A DNA stretch of 64,000 nucleotides, taken from contig CAWDUO010000010.1 of NCBI GenBank assembly GCA_963805475.1, positions 248,001 through 312,000 of the forward strand, given 5' to 3'. The position numbers and the translations under genes are program-made. Every line of letters begins with the position of its first letter. Position 1 is the first letter of the stretch. Under the pieces are notes generated by a model. The model searched no databases. It saw only the letters and a list, made by a program, of their open reading frames with translations, and was not told the origin of the DNA. This DNA is from VRUE01 sp963805475 (GTDB lineage Bacteria; Actinomycetota; Thermoleophilia; Solirubrobacterales; 70-9). Positions 7,835 to 17,346 of the stretch are shown one piece after another.

Positions 7835-8233
7835 CTACTCGTCGCGCTCGAGGGTCAGGGCGCAGCCGTTGATGCAGTAGCGCCGGCCGCCGCGCTCCGG
7901 CGGCCCGTCCTCGAAGACGTGTCCGAGGTGGGCGTCGCAGTGCTTGCAGACGACCTCGGTGCGGCGCATGAAGAGGCTGTTGTCGGGCCGCAGCTCGACG
8001 TTCTCCAGGTTCGCCGGCTCGGTGAAGCTGGGCCAGCCGGTGCCGGAATCGAACTTGGCGTCCGACGAGAAGAGCTGCTCGCCGCAGCAGACGCAGCGGT
8101 ACATGCCCTCGGCCTTCTCGTCGACGTAGGGCCCGGTGAAGGCGCGCTCGGTGCCGGCGTTGCGCGTCACCTCGTACTGCTCTGGGGTGAGCCGCTCGCG
8201 CCACTCGGCGTCGGTCTTCTCCGCTTTCTCCAT
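7835..8233 (-). CDS. msrB: Peptide-methionine (R)-S-oxide reductase
   Basis: MsrB repairs oxidised methionine (R-sulfoxide) in proteins. The 132-residue protein has two zinc CxxC pairs, CVCCGEQLF and CKHCDAHLGH, the substrate-pocket motif GTGWPSF, and the catalytic end RYCINGCALTL with the nucleophilic cysteine in RYCIN. A second cysteine three residues on (NGC) could serve as resolving residue. Convergent with the upstream response regulator, with only three bases between stops. Confidence 0.96.
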   Translation of the reverse strand: MEKAEKTDAEWRERLTPEQYEVTRNAGTERAFTGPYVDEKAEGMYRCVCCGEQLFSSDAKFDSGTGWPSFTEPANLENVELRPDNSLFMRRTEVVCKHCDAHLGHVFEDGPPERGGRRYCINGCALTLERDE

Positions 8234-8261
8234 GGATTAAGAGTAGCCATACGATGCCGCC

Positions 8262-9050
8262 GTGGAAGACGCGTTCTATGAGCGAGACGGCGATGGGTTC
8301 GTCGCCACCGAGCTGACTCGGGGGCCCTGGGACCCGGGGGCGCAGCATGCGGGGCCGCCTTCCGGGCTGCTTGGGCGGGAGATCGAGCTGGTGCCGGGGG
8401 GCGAGGGGTTTCAGGTTGCGCGGGTGGCGCTGGAGATTCTGCGGCCGGTGGCTATCGGGCCAGTTCGGGTGGAGGCGGAGCTGGTGAGGCCCGGTCGGAG
8501 CGTGCAGATGATCGAGGCGTCGCTGGCCGACGGGGAGGGCCAGAAGCTGATGGTGGCTCGGGCTTGGCGGATCAAGACTGGGGAGATCGAGGTGCCGGAT
8601 CACGTGGAGACGACGCCGGCGCCGCCGCCGGGGCCGGAGGAGGGTGACGTTCCCGGGTTCTTCGACACCGGGCAGTCGGCCGGGTACCACACGGCGATGG
8701 AGTGGCGGTCTGTGGGGGGAGGGTTCCTGGAGCCGGGGCCGGCGACCGTGTGGATGCGGATGGGGTGCGAGCTGGTCGCCGGGGAGGAGCCCTCGCCGTT
8801 GGTGCGGACGCTGGTCGCCGCCGACGTCGGCAACGGGATCAGCGCGGTGCTCGACTGGCAGCGGTTCGTCTTCATCAACGTCGACCTGACCGTCCACCTG
8901 GAGCGGATGCCCGCGGGCGAGTGGGTCTGCGTCGACGCGCGGACGCTGCCGCAGCGCAACGGGATCGGGGTCGCCGAGTCGGTCCTCTCCGACGAGCGCG
9001 GCCGCATCGGCCGCGCCGCCCAGGCGCTGCTGGTCAGCGAACGCGGCTGA
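8262..9050 (+). CDS. Acyl-CoA thioesterase-like double hot-dog protein
   Basis: The 262-residue protein has two hot-dog repeats. Residues 10-100 include QHAGPPSGLLGREIE (the helix that packs in the fold) and the strand VARVALEILRPVAIGPVRVEAELVRPGRSV. Residues 140-255 include the second half with WVCVDARTLPQRNGIGVAES. This is the TesB-like thioesterase family (Pfam 4HBT_3 type) common in actinobacteria. Substrate is not predictable. It starts with GTG at 8262 and its 3' end overlaps the convergent MFS gene by 17 bases. Confidence 0.82.
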   Translation: MEDAFYERDGDGFVATELTRGPWDPGAQHAGPPSGLLGREIELVPGGEGFQVARVALEILRPVAIGPVRVEAELVRPGRSVQMIEASLADGEGQKLMVARAWRIKTGEIEVPDHVETTPAPPPGPEEGDVPGFFDTGQSAGYHTAMEWRSVGGGFLEPGPATVWMRMGCELVAGEEPSPLVRTLVAADVGNGISAVLDWQRFVFINVDLTVHLERMPAGEWVCVDARTLPQRNGIGVAESVLSDERGRIGRAAQALLVSERG

Positions 9051-10188
9051 CCGCGAAGCGGGTCGTCGCCGAGGAGGCGAGGGCGACGAGGGCCGCGAAG
9101 AGGAAGGCGTCCTCGTAGCTGCCCAGCGCCGCGACGATCCCCGCCAGCGGGGCGCCGATGCCGACGCCCGCGTCGAAGCAGGCGGTGAAGGTGCCGAGCG
9201 CCGCGCCCCGCCGCGTCTCCGGCACCCGCTCGACGACGATCAGCGAGAGCGAGGGGTAGAGCAGGGCGAAGGCGACGCCCATCGCCATCGCGCCGGCGAC
9301 GGCGATGGCGAGGCTGTGGGCGACGCCGACCGTCGTCAGGCCGATCGCCTCGGCGATCGCGGCGCCGATCGCCACCCGGACCGGCCCGATCCGGTCGGGC
9401 AGGTCGCCGCCGATCAGCCGGGTGAGGACGATCATCGCCGCGAAGACGCCGAAGACGAGCGCGCCGTGGCCGACGCCGCGCGCTTCCAGGTGCAGGACGA
9501 CGAAGGAGGCGACGGTCGCGTAGCCGAACGCCCCGAGCGCCATCGCGGCGCCGGGCCGCACCGCCTCGCGGGCGATCAGCGGGTGGTGCTCGTCCTCGCC
9601 GGGCCTGGCGTGGAAGGGGTCGGGGAGGCGCGCGGCGATCAGCGCCCCGACCAGCGGCGAGGCGCCGGCGAAGATCCAAACGGCCTCGTAGCCGGAGGAG
9701 TGCAGCAGCAGCTCGCCGATCAGCGGCCCGAGGCTGAGCCCGCCCCAGACCGCCAGCCCGTAGAGGCCGATCACCCGGCCGCGCCGCTCGGCCGGGGCGA
9801 TGTCGACGATCCAGGCCGAGCCGGCGGTGAACACGGTGCCCTCGCCGGCGCCGAGGATCAGCCGCGCGCCGATCAGGCCGGCGACGCCGAGCGGCAGCAG
9901 GTAGAGGAAGCCGGCGACGGCGACGAGGATCGAGCCGCCGAGCACGGTCGGCTTGCGGCCGCGATGGTCGGCGAGCCGCCCGGCGACCGGACGCAGCAGC
10001 AGGCCGGTGATCGCATAGCAGCCGATCACCACGCCGACCGCGACGTTGCCCGCGCCGAGCTCCCCGTGCACGTAGCGCGGCAGCACCGGCAGCACGGCGC
10101 CGACCGCGAGCAGCCCGGAGAAGGTGACGGCGAAGACGCCGGCGAAGGCGGCGCCCGGCCGCGCCACCGGCGGCGCGCTCTCCGTCAC
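9034..10188 (-). CDS. Major facilitator superfamily transporter
   Basis: The 384-residue protein has about twelve hydrophobic segments. The MFS motif A (GRLADHRGRKP) lies between helices 2 and 3, and a second copy (GDLPDRIGPVR) between helices 8 and 9. The N-terminal half has the R-x-x-x-G-x-G arginine in LIGARLILGAGEG. It resembles drug/proton antiporters, but the substrate is unknown. The start overlaps the stop of the upstream HAD gene by four bases, so the two are co-transcribed. Confidence 0.9.
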   Translation of the reverse strand: MTESAPPVARPGAAFAGVFAVTFSGLLAVGAVLPVLPRYVHGELGAGNVAVGVVIGCYAITGLLLRPVAGRLADHRGRKPTVLGGSILVAVAGFLYLLPLGVAGLIGARLILGAGEGTVFTAGSAWIVDIAPAERRGRVIGLYGLAVWGGLSLGPLIGELLLHSSGYEAVWIFAGASPLVGALIAARLPDPFHARPGEDEHHPLIAREAVRPGAAMALGAFGYATVASFVVLHLEARGVGHGALVFGVFAAMIVLTRLIGGDLPDRIGPVRVAIGAAIAEAIGLTTVGVAHSLAIAVAGAMAMGVAFALLYPSLSLIVVERVPETRRGAALGTFTACFDAGVGIGAPLAGIVAALGSYEDAFLFAALVALASSATTRFAVSRVR

Positions 10189-10970
10189 CGCAGCAGCGCC
10201 GCGAGGTCGTCGACCACATGGTCGGGAGGAGGATCGGCGGCCTCGGCTTCCTCTCGCGTGCAGGCGCCGGTGAGGACGAGGATCGCCGCCAGCCCCGCTC
10301 GCCGCCCGCCCTCGATGTCCGACGCCAGGCGATCGCCGACCATCGCCACGCGCTTCGCGCCTCCGACGCGCTCGCGCGCCAGCTCGAACAGGTGCGGCTC
10401 GGGCTTCCCCCCGATCTCCGCCTGCGCGCCGCTCGCCGTTTCGACCGCAGCGAGGACCGCGCCGGTGCCGGGGATGGGGCCGCCGGGGTACGGCATCGTC
10501 GGATCGTGGCTGGTGGCGAACAGGGCGGCGCCTCGCTGAATCGCCCGGGTCGCTGTCAGCAGCTCCCCATAGTCGAAGTCGCGGTGGCCGGAGACGATCA
10601 CCACGTCGGCTTCCCGTGCCTCTTCTCCCTCCAGCAAGCGCAGTCCGGCCCCGGCGGCCGTCTCATGGAAGGCGGGCGCGCCGATCACGAATGCGGTTGC
10701 ATCCTCTTCGACGGCCTGCGCGGCCAGTTGCGCGGTGGCTTCCCCGGCGGTGACGACGCGGTCGTCGGCCAGTGGGACTCCGGCTTCCCTCAGACGTTCG
10801 ACATAGGCGGACGCCGGCTTGCCGGGGTTGTTGGTGACGAAACAGACCTCCTTGCCGTCCCTCAGCAGCTTCTCCAGCGTCTCGACTGCGCCAGGCACAA
10901 GCTCACGTCCCGTCCACACAACCCCGTCCAGATCGACCAGAAACCCATCGAACTCATCCCCAAGAGCCAT
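10185..10970 (-). CDS. HAD-superfamily phosphatase, NagD/phosphoglycolate phosphatase-like
   Basis: The 261-residue protein has HAD motif I (FLVDLDGVVWTG, nucleophile Asp at about residue 12), motif II in the CFVTNNPGKP stretch, a C2-type cap, and motif IV VGDRLASDIEGGRRAGL. This is the HAD-IIA (NagD) subfamily, which dephosphorylates small sugars, nucleotides or phosphoglycolate. The ATG at 10970 is preferred, since the longer frame would run through the palindrome at 10986-11096 and has no family similarity. It is the first gene of a two-gene operon with the MFS carrier. Confidence 0.9.
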   Translation of the reverse strand: MALGDEFDGFLVDLDGVVWTGRELVPGAVETLEKLLRDGKEVCFVTNNPGKPASAYVERLREAGVPLADDRVVTAGEATAQLAAQAVEEDATAFVIGAPAFHETAAGAGLRLLEGEEAREADVVIVSGHRDFDYGELLTATRAIQRGAALFATSHDPTMPYPGGPIPGTGAVLAAVETASGAQAEIGGKPEPHLFELARERVGGAKRVAMVGDRLASDIEGGRRAGLAAILVLTGACTREEAEAADPPPDHVVDDLAALLR

Positions 10971-10985
10971 ATCCGCAGCGTATTG

Positions 10986-11096
10986 AGGGCCATCCCGGTA
11001 GGGGCGGAACGTCTTGTACTTTTTCGGCGCCGCCGATCTCGGACGGCCGCAACCGCCCTCGAAAAAGTTAAGTGGAGCCCCTACCGGGATGGCCCT
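10986..11096. repeat. 111-nt long inverted repeat between HAD and ABC genes
   Basis: Perfect 20-base arms AGGGCCATCCCGGTAGGGGC (10986-11005) and complement (11077-11096) flank a 71-base interior. A second nested pair, ACTTTTTCG (11018-11026) with CGAAAAAGT (11060-11068), lies inside. It fills the gap between two divergent genes, so both transcripts could start inside or beside it. The first ATG of the ABC gene (11089) lies in the right arm. Confidence 0.85.
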
Positions 11097-11823
11097 CTTG
11101 ACCAACCCAGTCGATAGCGTGCCGGTGGTGAGCAACGATGTCGTGATCGCCACGGACGTCTCGCGCCGCTACGGCGCCGGCGAGGCCGCCGTCGACGCCC
11201 TCGTCGACGTCTCGACCGGCTTCGAGCGCGGCCGCTTCACCTCGATCATGGGACCGTCGGGATCGGGCAAGTCGACGCTGATGCACATCCTCGCCGGCCT
11301 CGACGCGCCCACCTCCGGCACGGTCACGCTCGACGGCCAGGAGATCACCGGCCTCGACGACGCCGCGCTGACCAGGCTGCGGCGCGACAAGCTCGGCTTC
11401 GTCTTCCAGTTCTTCAACCTGCTGCCGGTGCTCACCGCCGAGGAGAACCTCGTCCTGCCGCTCTCGATCGCCGGCCGCAAGCCCGACGCCGAGTGGGTCG
11501 AGACCCTGATCCGCACGGTCGGCCTCGAGGACCGCCGCACCCACCGCCCGGCCGAGCTCTCCGGCGGCCAGCAGCAGCGCGTCGCCGTCGCCCGCGCCCT
11601 CGTCTCCAAGCCGGCCGTCGTCTTCGCCGACGAGCCGACCGGCAACCTCGACTCGAAGTCGAGCGCCGAGGTGCTGCGGCTGCTGCGCCGGGCGGTCGAC
11701 GAGTTCGGGCAGACGGTGATCATGGTCACCCACGACCCCGTGGCGTCCTCGCACGCCGACCGCCTGATCACCCTGCGCGACGGGCGGATCGAGAGCGACG
11801 GGCCGCCGCCCGACCCGGCTTGA
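11089..11823 (+). CDS. ABC transporter ATP-binding protein (MacB/LolD type)
   Basis: This ATPase powers an FtsX-type permease encoded next. The 244-residue protein has Walker A GPSGSGKST, the Q-loop FVFQFFNLLP, the signature LSGGQQQR, Walker B VVFADEPTGNLDS and the switch histidine in VTHDP. The QFFNLLP and GNLDS sequences are typical of MacB/LolD exporters of lipoproteins, peptides or drugs. The start is uncertain: ATG 11089 lies in a palindrome arm, and GTG codons at 11125 and 11128 lie closer to the conserved sequence. The stop overlaps the permease start (TTGA). Confidence 0.92.
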   Translation: MALLTNPVDSVPVVSNDVVIATDVSRRYGAGEAAVDALVDVSTGFERGRFTSIMGPSGSGKSTLMHILAGLDAPTSGTVTLDGQEITGLDDAALTRLRRDKLGFVFQFFNLLPVLTAEENLVLPLSIAGRKPDAEWVETLIRTVGLEDRRTHRPAELSGGQQQRVAVARALVSKPAVVFADEPTGNLDSKSSAEVLRLLRRAVDEFGQTVIMVTHDPVASSHADRLITLRDGRIESDGPPPDPA

Positions 11824-14369
11824 CCCGGCTCGCGATCAAGAGCCTCTGGGCGCGCAAGGCGCGGGCGCTCGGCACGACCTTCGCCGTCGTCATCGGGGTC
11901 GCCTTCGTCGCCGGCTCCTACGTCCTCACCGACACGATCTTCGCCGCCTTCGACGAAATCTTCAGCGAGTCGCTGAAGGGGACCAGCGTCGTCGTCACGG
12001 CGAAGAACCCGGTCAAGCAGGAAAACGGCGAAGTGCCGACGATCCCGGCCTCGCTGCTGCCGCGCGTGCAGCGCACGGCTGGAGTGCGGCTCGCCTCCGG
12101 CGCGATCTTCACCCCCGGCGGCTTCTTCGACGCCGAAGGCAAGAAGATCGGCAACAAATTCGCCCCCAAGTTCATCTCCTCGACCCTGCCCGGGTCGCTC
12201 GAGTCGCTCACCTACGTCGAAGGCCACCGTCCGCGCGGGCCGGATGAAGCCTCGCTCGACAAGGCCGCGGCCGAAGTCTCGGGGCTGAAGCTGGGAGAAG
12301 CGATCAAGCTGATCGGACAGGGCAGCGCCCGCTCCTTCGAGCTGGTCGGCTTCACCCGGCTCGGCGGCGCCTCCTTCGGCGGCGCCAGCATCGCCCAGGT
12401 GACGCTGCCGGTGGCGCAGGGCCTCACCCACAAGCCGGGCCGCTTCGACCAGATCTCGGTCGCCGCCGCAAAGGGTGTTTCCTCGGATCTCCTGAAGCGG
12501 CGGATCTCGGCCGAGATGCCGGCCGGCGTCAAGGTCGAGACCGCCCAGGAAAACGCCGATCGCGGCTCCGAAGAAATCCGCGAAAACCTCAGCTTCCTGC
12601 GGATCTTCCTGCTCGTCTTCGCCTTCATCGCGATCCTGGTCGGCTCGTTCCTGATCTTCAACACCTTCTCGATCACGGTCGCCCAGCGGGTCGCCGAGTT
12701 CGGGATGCTGCGCACGCTCGGCGCCTCGCGCCGCCAGATCCTCACCGACGTCGTCGTCGAAGCGTCGGCGATCGGCCTGCTCGGGGCGGTGGTCGGGATC
12801 GGCGGCGGCTTCCTCGTCGCGATGCTGCTCAACGCGCTGCTGGAAGCGTTCGAAATCGACCTGCCGACGACCGCCCTCGTGATGGAGTCGCGCACGGTGA
12901 TCGTCTCGCTCCTGGTCGGGATCGTCGTCACCCTGCTCGCCTCGCTGGTTCCGGCCGTCCGCTCCACCCGCGTGCCGCCGCTCGCCGCTCTGCGGGCGAC
13001 GGCGCCCGTCCCGACCCGCCGTCGCCGTCTGCTCGGCGTCGCCGCCTCGCTGCTGCTCGGCGTCGCCGGCCTGGCGACGATCCTGGCCGGCCTCTTCGGC
13101 AACGCCTCGGCGGGCACCGCCGCGGGCCTGATCGGCGGCGGCGCCGTGGTCATGGTCTTTGCCGTCTCCTTCTTCAGCCCGCATCTGGTGCGGCCGCTCG
13201 CGGCGATCGCCGGCTGGCCGCTGGAGCGGGCGCGCCGCCTGCTGGGGCGGCTCTCGCGCGAGAACGCGCAGCGCAACCCGAGCCGCACCGCGGTCACCGC
13301 GGGGGCGCTGATGATCGGCCTCACCGTGGTCGCCTTCGTCACCGTCTTCGCCGCCGGGCTGAAGAGCTCGGTCGCCCAGGTGGTGGACGAAAACTTCGCC
13401 GGCGGCCTGGTGATCCAGAACAGCGACGGCTTCTCGCCGATCCCGGCCGGCGCGGCGCGGGCGGCGCGCCGGGTGCCGGGCGTGGGCGCCGTGGCGACGA
13501 TCCGGCGTGAGCAGGCGAAGCTGCTGCCCGCCGGGAGCGGAACGAAAGTATCGGCGCCGAGCAGGGACGTCCAGCGGCTGGTCGACCTGGAATGGAAGCG
13601 GGGCGGACCGGCGACCCTGCGCCGGCTGCGCGACGGCCAGGCGGTCGTCTCGGAGGGGTTCGCCGCCGACCACGGGCTCGCCGTCGGCGACCGCTTCCGG
13701 CTGCTCACCCAGACCCGCCACCGGCCCAGCTTCGAGGTCGCCGGCGAGTTCGCCTCGAAGCTCGAAGTGTTTGGCAGCGTGATGATCACGCAGGCGGCGA
13801 TGACGCGCGACCTCGGTCAGACCCAGGACACGATCGACTTCGTCGAAGTCGCTCCGGGGGCCGATCCTGCGCGGGTCCAGGCGCTGCTGAGCGCCGGCGC
13901 CGAACGCGCCTTCCCCACCGCCGAAGTGCTGAACCAGCAGGAACTGAAGGAAAGCCGCGAAGAACAGGTCGACCAGCTGGTCAACCTCGTCTACGCGCTG
14001 CTGGCGCTGGCGATCGTCGTCTCGCTCTTCGGCATCGCCAACACGCTGGCGCTCTCGATCCACGAACGCACGCGGGAGCTTGGGATGCTGCGCGCGATCG
14101 GCATGACGCGCCGCCAGGTGCGGACGATGATCCGCTACGAGGCGGTGATCACGGCGCTGATCGGCGCGATCCTCGGCATGGCCCTGGGGCTCGTCTTCGC
14201 CGCCCTGATCGCGCAGCCGCTGAAGGACGAAGGCTTCACCCTCTCCTATCCGATCGGCTCGCTGATCGGACTGCTGATCTTCGCCGCGGCGATCGGCGTC
14301 CTAGCCGCGATAGCCCCGGCCCGCCGGGCCTCGAGGCTAGACGTCCTCGAAGCCCTCCAGTACGAGTAG
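11820..14369 (+). CDS. ABC transporter permease, FtsX-like, duplicated core
   Basis: The 849-residue protein has an N-terminal membrane helix (residues 12-35), an extracytoplasmic MacB-like domain, then an FtsX block of three helices around residues 255-385 with the VAEFGMLRTLGASRRQI motif. A second half repeats this, with a second extracytoplasmic domain and a terminal block containing RELGMLRAIGMTRRQVRTM. Two FtsX repeats in one chain match the actinobacterial exporter type in which one permease does the work of a dimer. The TTG start at 11820 overlaps the ATPase stop, fixing it as a coupled pair. Confidence 0.9.
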   Translation: MTRLAIKSLWARKARALGTTFAVVIGVAFVAGSYVLTDTIFAAFDEIFSESLKGTSVVVTAKNPVKQENGEVPTIPASLLPRVQRTAGVRLASGAIFTPGGFFDAEGKKIGNKFAPKFISSTLPGSLESLTYVEGHRPRGPDEASLDKAAAEVSGLKLGEAIKLIGQGSARSFELVGFTRLGGASFGGASIAQVTLPVAQGLTHKPGRFDQISVAAAKGVSSDLLKRRISAEMPAGVKVETAQENADRGSEEIRENLSFLRIFLLVFAFIAILVGSFLIFNTFSITVAQRVAEFGMLRTLGASRRQILTDVVVEASAIGLLGAVVGIGGGFLVAMLLNALLEAFEIDLPTTALVMESRTVIVSLLVGIVVTLLASLVPAVRSTRVPPLAALRATAPVPTRRRRLLGVAASLLLGVAGLATILAGLFGNASAGTAAGLIGGGAVVMVFAVSFFSPHLVRPLAAIAGWPLERARRLLGRLSRENAQRNPSRTAVTAGALMIGLTVVAFVTVFAAGLKSSVAQVVDENFAGGLVIQNSDGFSPIPAGAARAARRVPGVGAVATIRREQAKLLPAGSGTKVSAPSRDVQRLVDLEWKRGGPATLRRLRDGQAVVSEGFAADHGLAVGDRFRLLTQTRHRPSFEVAGEFASKLEVFGSVMITQAAMTRDLGQTQDTIDFVEVAPGADPARVQALLSAGAERAFPTAEVLNQQELKESREEQVDQLVNLVYALLALAIVVSLFGIANTLALSIHERTRELGMLRAIGMTRRQVRTMIRYEAVITALIGAILGMALGLVFAALIAQPLKDEGFTLSYPIGSLIGLLIFAAAIGVLAAIAPARRASRLDVLEALQYE

Positions 14370-14391
14370 ATCATTCTCGACCCAGCCTGGA

Positions 14392-14503
14392 ATCTGAGAG
14401 TTCAGGACCAAGCTGGGGGCCGCGGGCGGCGAAGCGACAGTGCTTCGGCGGTACGGCGCGAAGCCGCCCGCGGTTCCCAGCGCCGCGTCCTGGGCTCTCA
14501 GAT
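14392..14503. terminator. 112-nt long imperfect palindrome between convergent genes
   Basis: Left arm blocks ATCTGAGAG, CAGGAC, GCTGGG and CCGCGGGCGGC each have their complement, in order, in the right arm, with small asymmetric mismatches. The loop is about 32 bases. It spans the whole gap between the ABC permease stop and the nrdJ stop, so a bidirectional terminator is the simplest reading. No U-tract is visible, so its mode would not be classical intrinsic termination. Confidence 0.6.
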
Positions 14504-17346
14504 CAGCCGCAGCCCGTGTTGTTGCCGCAGGAGCTGCACGTGTAGCAGCTGCCCGTGCGCTGCATCATGCCGCCGCACTGCTCGCAGGCAGGACCGAGGT
14601 CGAGGCCGGACATCTTCGCCGGGACGACCGGCGGGGTTTCGGTGAAGGCGCTCGCCGGCGCCGCCCCGCCGCCGGCCTTCGTCGCCTTCTCCGCGCCGTT
14701 GCCGTTGCCGGGCTGGGAGTGGCCGTTGCCGGGCTGGGAGTGGCCGTTGCCGCCGTTCGCCGGGCCGGCCGTGTCGGTGGCGATCCCGAGCCCGAGCTGG
14801 CTCGTCTCCGCGTCCTTCTTCGCCCGCACCTCCTGGGTCATGATCCCCAGTTCCTCGAGCGTCTCGGTGTCGTCGATGAAGCGGCTGGCGACCCAGCGCA
14901 TGATGTAGTCGGGGAGCGATTTGGCGAACGGGATCTCGGGGTTGCCGGTGATCCCCTCCGGCTCGAAGCGCATGTAGCTGAACTTGCGCACGAAGTCTTC
15001 GAGCGGGACGCCGTACTGGAGCCCGAGCGAGATCGCCGTGGCGAAGGCGTTCATCAGCCCGCGCATCGTCGAGCCCTCCTTGCCGATGTCGGTGAGGAAG
15101 ATCTCGCCGACCGAGCCGTCGTCGTACTTGCCGGCGGTGATGTAGCCCTCGTGGCCGGCGATCGAGAACTTGTGGGTGATCGATTCGCGCTCACGCGGCA
15201 TCCGGCGACGCTCCGGCGGCGCGGCGACGGCCTCTTCCTCGGCCTTGTCCTGCGCGTCGGTGCGCAGCGCCTGCGCGGTCTTCGAGCCGTCGCGGTAGAT
15301 CGCCAGCGCCTTCAGCCCGCCCTTCCAGCCGCGCGTGTAGGCGTCGGCGATGTCGGAGACCGTGGCGCTCTCGGGCAGGTTGACCGTCTTGCTGATCGCG
15401 CCGGAGATGAACGGCTGCGTCGCCGCCATCATGTCGATGTGGCCGGTGTGGGAGATCGCCCGCTCGCCGACCGCGACGTCGAAGACCGGCAGGTGCTCGT
15501 CCTTCAGCCCCGGCGCGCCGACGATCGTCGCCTTCTCCGCGATGTGGGCGTCGATCTGGTCGACCTCGGCGTCGGAGTAGCCGAGCGTCCGCAGCGCCAG
15601 CGGCACCGAGCGATTGACGATCGTCATCTGCCCGCCGCCGACCAGCTCCTTGAACTTGACCAGCGAGAAGTCGGGCTCGATCCCGGTCGTGTCGCAGTCC
15701 ATCAGGAAGCTGATCGTCCCGGTCGGCGCCAGCACGGTCGCCTGGGCGTTGCGGTAGCCGTGCTCCTCGCCCAGCTCGACCGCCTCGTCCCAGGCGCGCC
15801 GCGCCGCCTCCAGCAGCTCGCCCTTGACTCCCTGGCCGTCAGCGTCGTAGGCGGCGTCGCGGTGCATCCGCATCACCCCGTTGTGCGCCTCGCGGTTGCG
15901 CTCGTACTCGTCGTAGGGCCCGGTCGCCCCGGCGGCGATCTTCGCCGACTGGGCGTAGGCGCGGCCGGTCATCAGCGCGGTGATCGCGGCGGCGACGTTG
16001 CGGCCCTCCTCGGAGTCGTAGGGCAGGCCGTCGGACATCAGCAGCGCGCCGAGGTTGGCGTAGCCGAGGCCGAGCTGGCGGAAGGCGTTGGCGTTGCGGC
16101 CGATCTGCTCGGTCGGGTAGCTGGAGAAGCCGACGAGGATCTCCTGGGCGAGGAAGACGACGTCGACGGCGTGCTCGAAGTCCTCGACGTCGAAGCTGCC
16201 GTCGGGGCGGCGGAATTTCATCAGGTTGAGCGAGGCCAGGTTGCAGGCCGAGTCGTCGACGTGCATGTACTCGCTGCACGGGTTGGAGGCGTTGATCCGG
16301 CCCGACTCCGGGCAGGTGTGCCAGCGGTTGATGATCGTGTCGTACTGGACGCCCGGGTCGGCGCAGCGCCAGGCGGCGTCGGCGATCTCGCCCATCAGCT
16401 CGCGCGCCGGCAGCGTCTTCGTCGTCTCGCCGGTCGTGCGTGCCTTCAGCTCCCAGTCGGAGCCGGCCTCGACCGCCTCCATGAACTCGTCGGTCACCCG
16501 CACCGAGTTGTTGGCGTTCTGGTACTGGATCGAGGTGAACCCGTCGCCGTCGATCGACATGTCGAAGCCGGCGTCGCGCAGCGCCCCCGCCTTCTCCTCC
16601 TCCTTGGCCTTGCACCAGACGAAGCTCTCGATGTCGGGGTGGTCGACGTCGAGCACGACCATCTTCGCCGCGCGCCGCGTCTTGCCGCCCGACTTGATCG
16701 TCCCCGCCCAGGCGTCGGCGCCGCGCATGAAGCTGACCGGGCCGGAGGCGAGCCCGCCCTTGGAGAGCGGCTCGACCGAGCCGCGGATGTTGGAGAGGTT
16801 GATCCCCGAGCCCGAGCCGCCGCGGAAGATCATCCCCTCCTTGGTGTTCCAGTCGAGGATCGACTCCATCGAGTCGTCGACGCTGAGGATGAAGCAGGCG
16901 CTGCACTGCGGCCGCTCCTCGAAGCCGACGTTGAACCAGACCGGGGAGTTGAAGGCCGCCTTCTGGCCGAGCAGGATCGCGGTCAGCTCCGCCTCGAAGG
17001 CCTCGGCGTCCTCCGCGGAGGCGAAGTAGCCGCCCTCCCGCCCCCAGTCGGAGATCGTCCCGGCGACGCGGCCGATCATCTCTTTCACCGAGCGCTCGCG
17101 CGTCTCTGAGTCGAGCTGCCCGCGGAAGTACTTCTGGGCGACGATGTTGGTCGCGTTCTGGCTCCAGCTCTTCGGGAACTCGACCCCGCGCTGCTCGAAG
17201 GCCGGCGCGGCGGGGTCGCCGATCACGGCGTCGCGCGTCTCCCACTCGATCTCGTCGAAGGGGTGCGTCCCGGGGGAGGAGAAGCGGCGTTCGATCGCCA
17301 GGCCCTCGAGACCGTTCTTGGGGGTGCTGGTTGCGGTCTGAGACAT
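14503..17346 (-). CDS. nrdJ: Adenosylcobalamin-dependent ribonucleoside-diphosphate reductase
   Basis: Class II reductase that makes deoxynucleotides with a B12-derived radical and no oxygen requirement. The 947-residue protein has the early FNSPVWFNVG segment, the CSACFILSVDDSMESI region, NPCSEYMHVDDSACNLASLNL with catalytic residues, and a late PTGTISFLMDCDTTGIEPDF block. A low-complexity linker with repeats of NGHSQPG leads to a C-terminal zinc-ribbon-like tail with four CxxC-type cysteine pairs (CEQCGG, CYTCSSCG), which in this family re-reduces the active site. A GAGGAG ribosome site precedes the ATG. No cobalamin riboswitch was seen upstream. Confidence 0.97.
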   Translation of the reverse strand: MSQTATSTPKNGLEGLAIERRFSSPGTHPFDEIEWETRDAVIGDPAAPAFEQRGVEFPKSWSQNATNIVAQKYFRGQLDSETRERSVKEMIGRVAGTISDWGREGGYFASAEDAEAFEAELTAILLGQKAAFNSPVWFNVGFEERPQCSACFILSVDDSMESILDWNTKEGMIFRGGSGSGINLSNIRGSVEPLSKGGLASGPVSFMRGADAWAGTIKSGGKTRRAAKMVVLDVDHPDIESFVWCKAKEEEKAGALRDAGFDMSIDGDGFTSIQYQNANNSVRVTDEFMEAVEAGSDWELKARTTGETTKTLPARELMGEIADAAWRCADPGVQYDTIINRWHTCPESGRINASNPCSEYMHVDDSACNLASLNLMKFRRPDGSFDVEDFEHAVDVVFLAQEILVGFSSYPTEQIGRNANAFRQLGLGYANLGALLMSDGLPYDSEEGRNVAAAITALMTGRAYAQSAKIAAGATGPYDEYERNREAHNGVMRMHRDAAYDADGQGVKGELLEAARRAWDEAVELGEEHGYRNAQATVLAPTGTISFLMDCDTTGIEPDFSLVKFKELVGGGQMTIVNRSVPLALRTLGYSDAEVDQIDAHIAEKATIVGAPGLKDEHLPVFDVAVGERAISHTGHIDMMAATQPFISGAISKTVNLPESATVSDIADAYTRGWKGGLKALAIYRDGSKTAQALRTDAQDKAEEEAVAAPPERRRMPRERESITHKFSIAGHEGYITAGKYDDGSVGEIFLTDIGKEGSTMRGLMNAFATAISLGLQYGVPLEDFVRKFSYMRFEPEGITGNPEIPFAKSLPDYIMRWVASRFIDDTETLEELGIMTQEVRAKKDAETSQLGLGIATDTAGPANGGNGHSQPGNGHSQPGNGNGAEKATKAGGGAAPASAFTETPPVVPAKMSGLDLGPACEQCGGMMQRTGSCYTCSSCGNNTGCG

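Noticed and set aside
11169..14063. Very long open frame on the minus strand opposite the ABC genes (964 codons)
   Set aside because: It mirrors the ATPase and permease genes, is rich in Arg, Asp and Gly as antisense frames of GC-rich DNA are, and shows no domain. The plus-strand genes have all family motifs.
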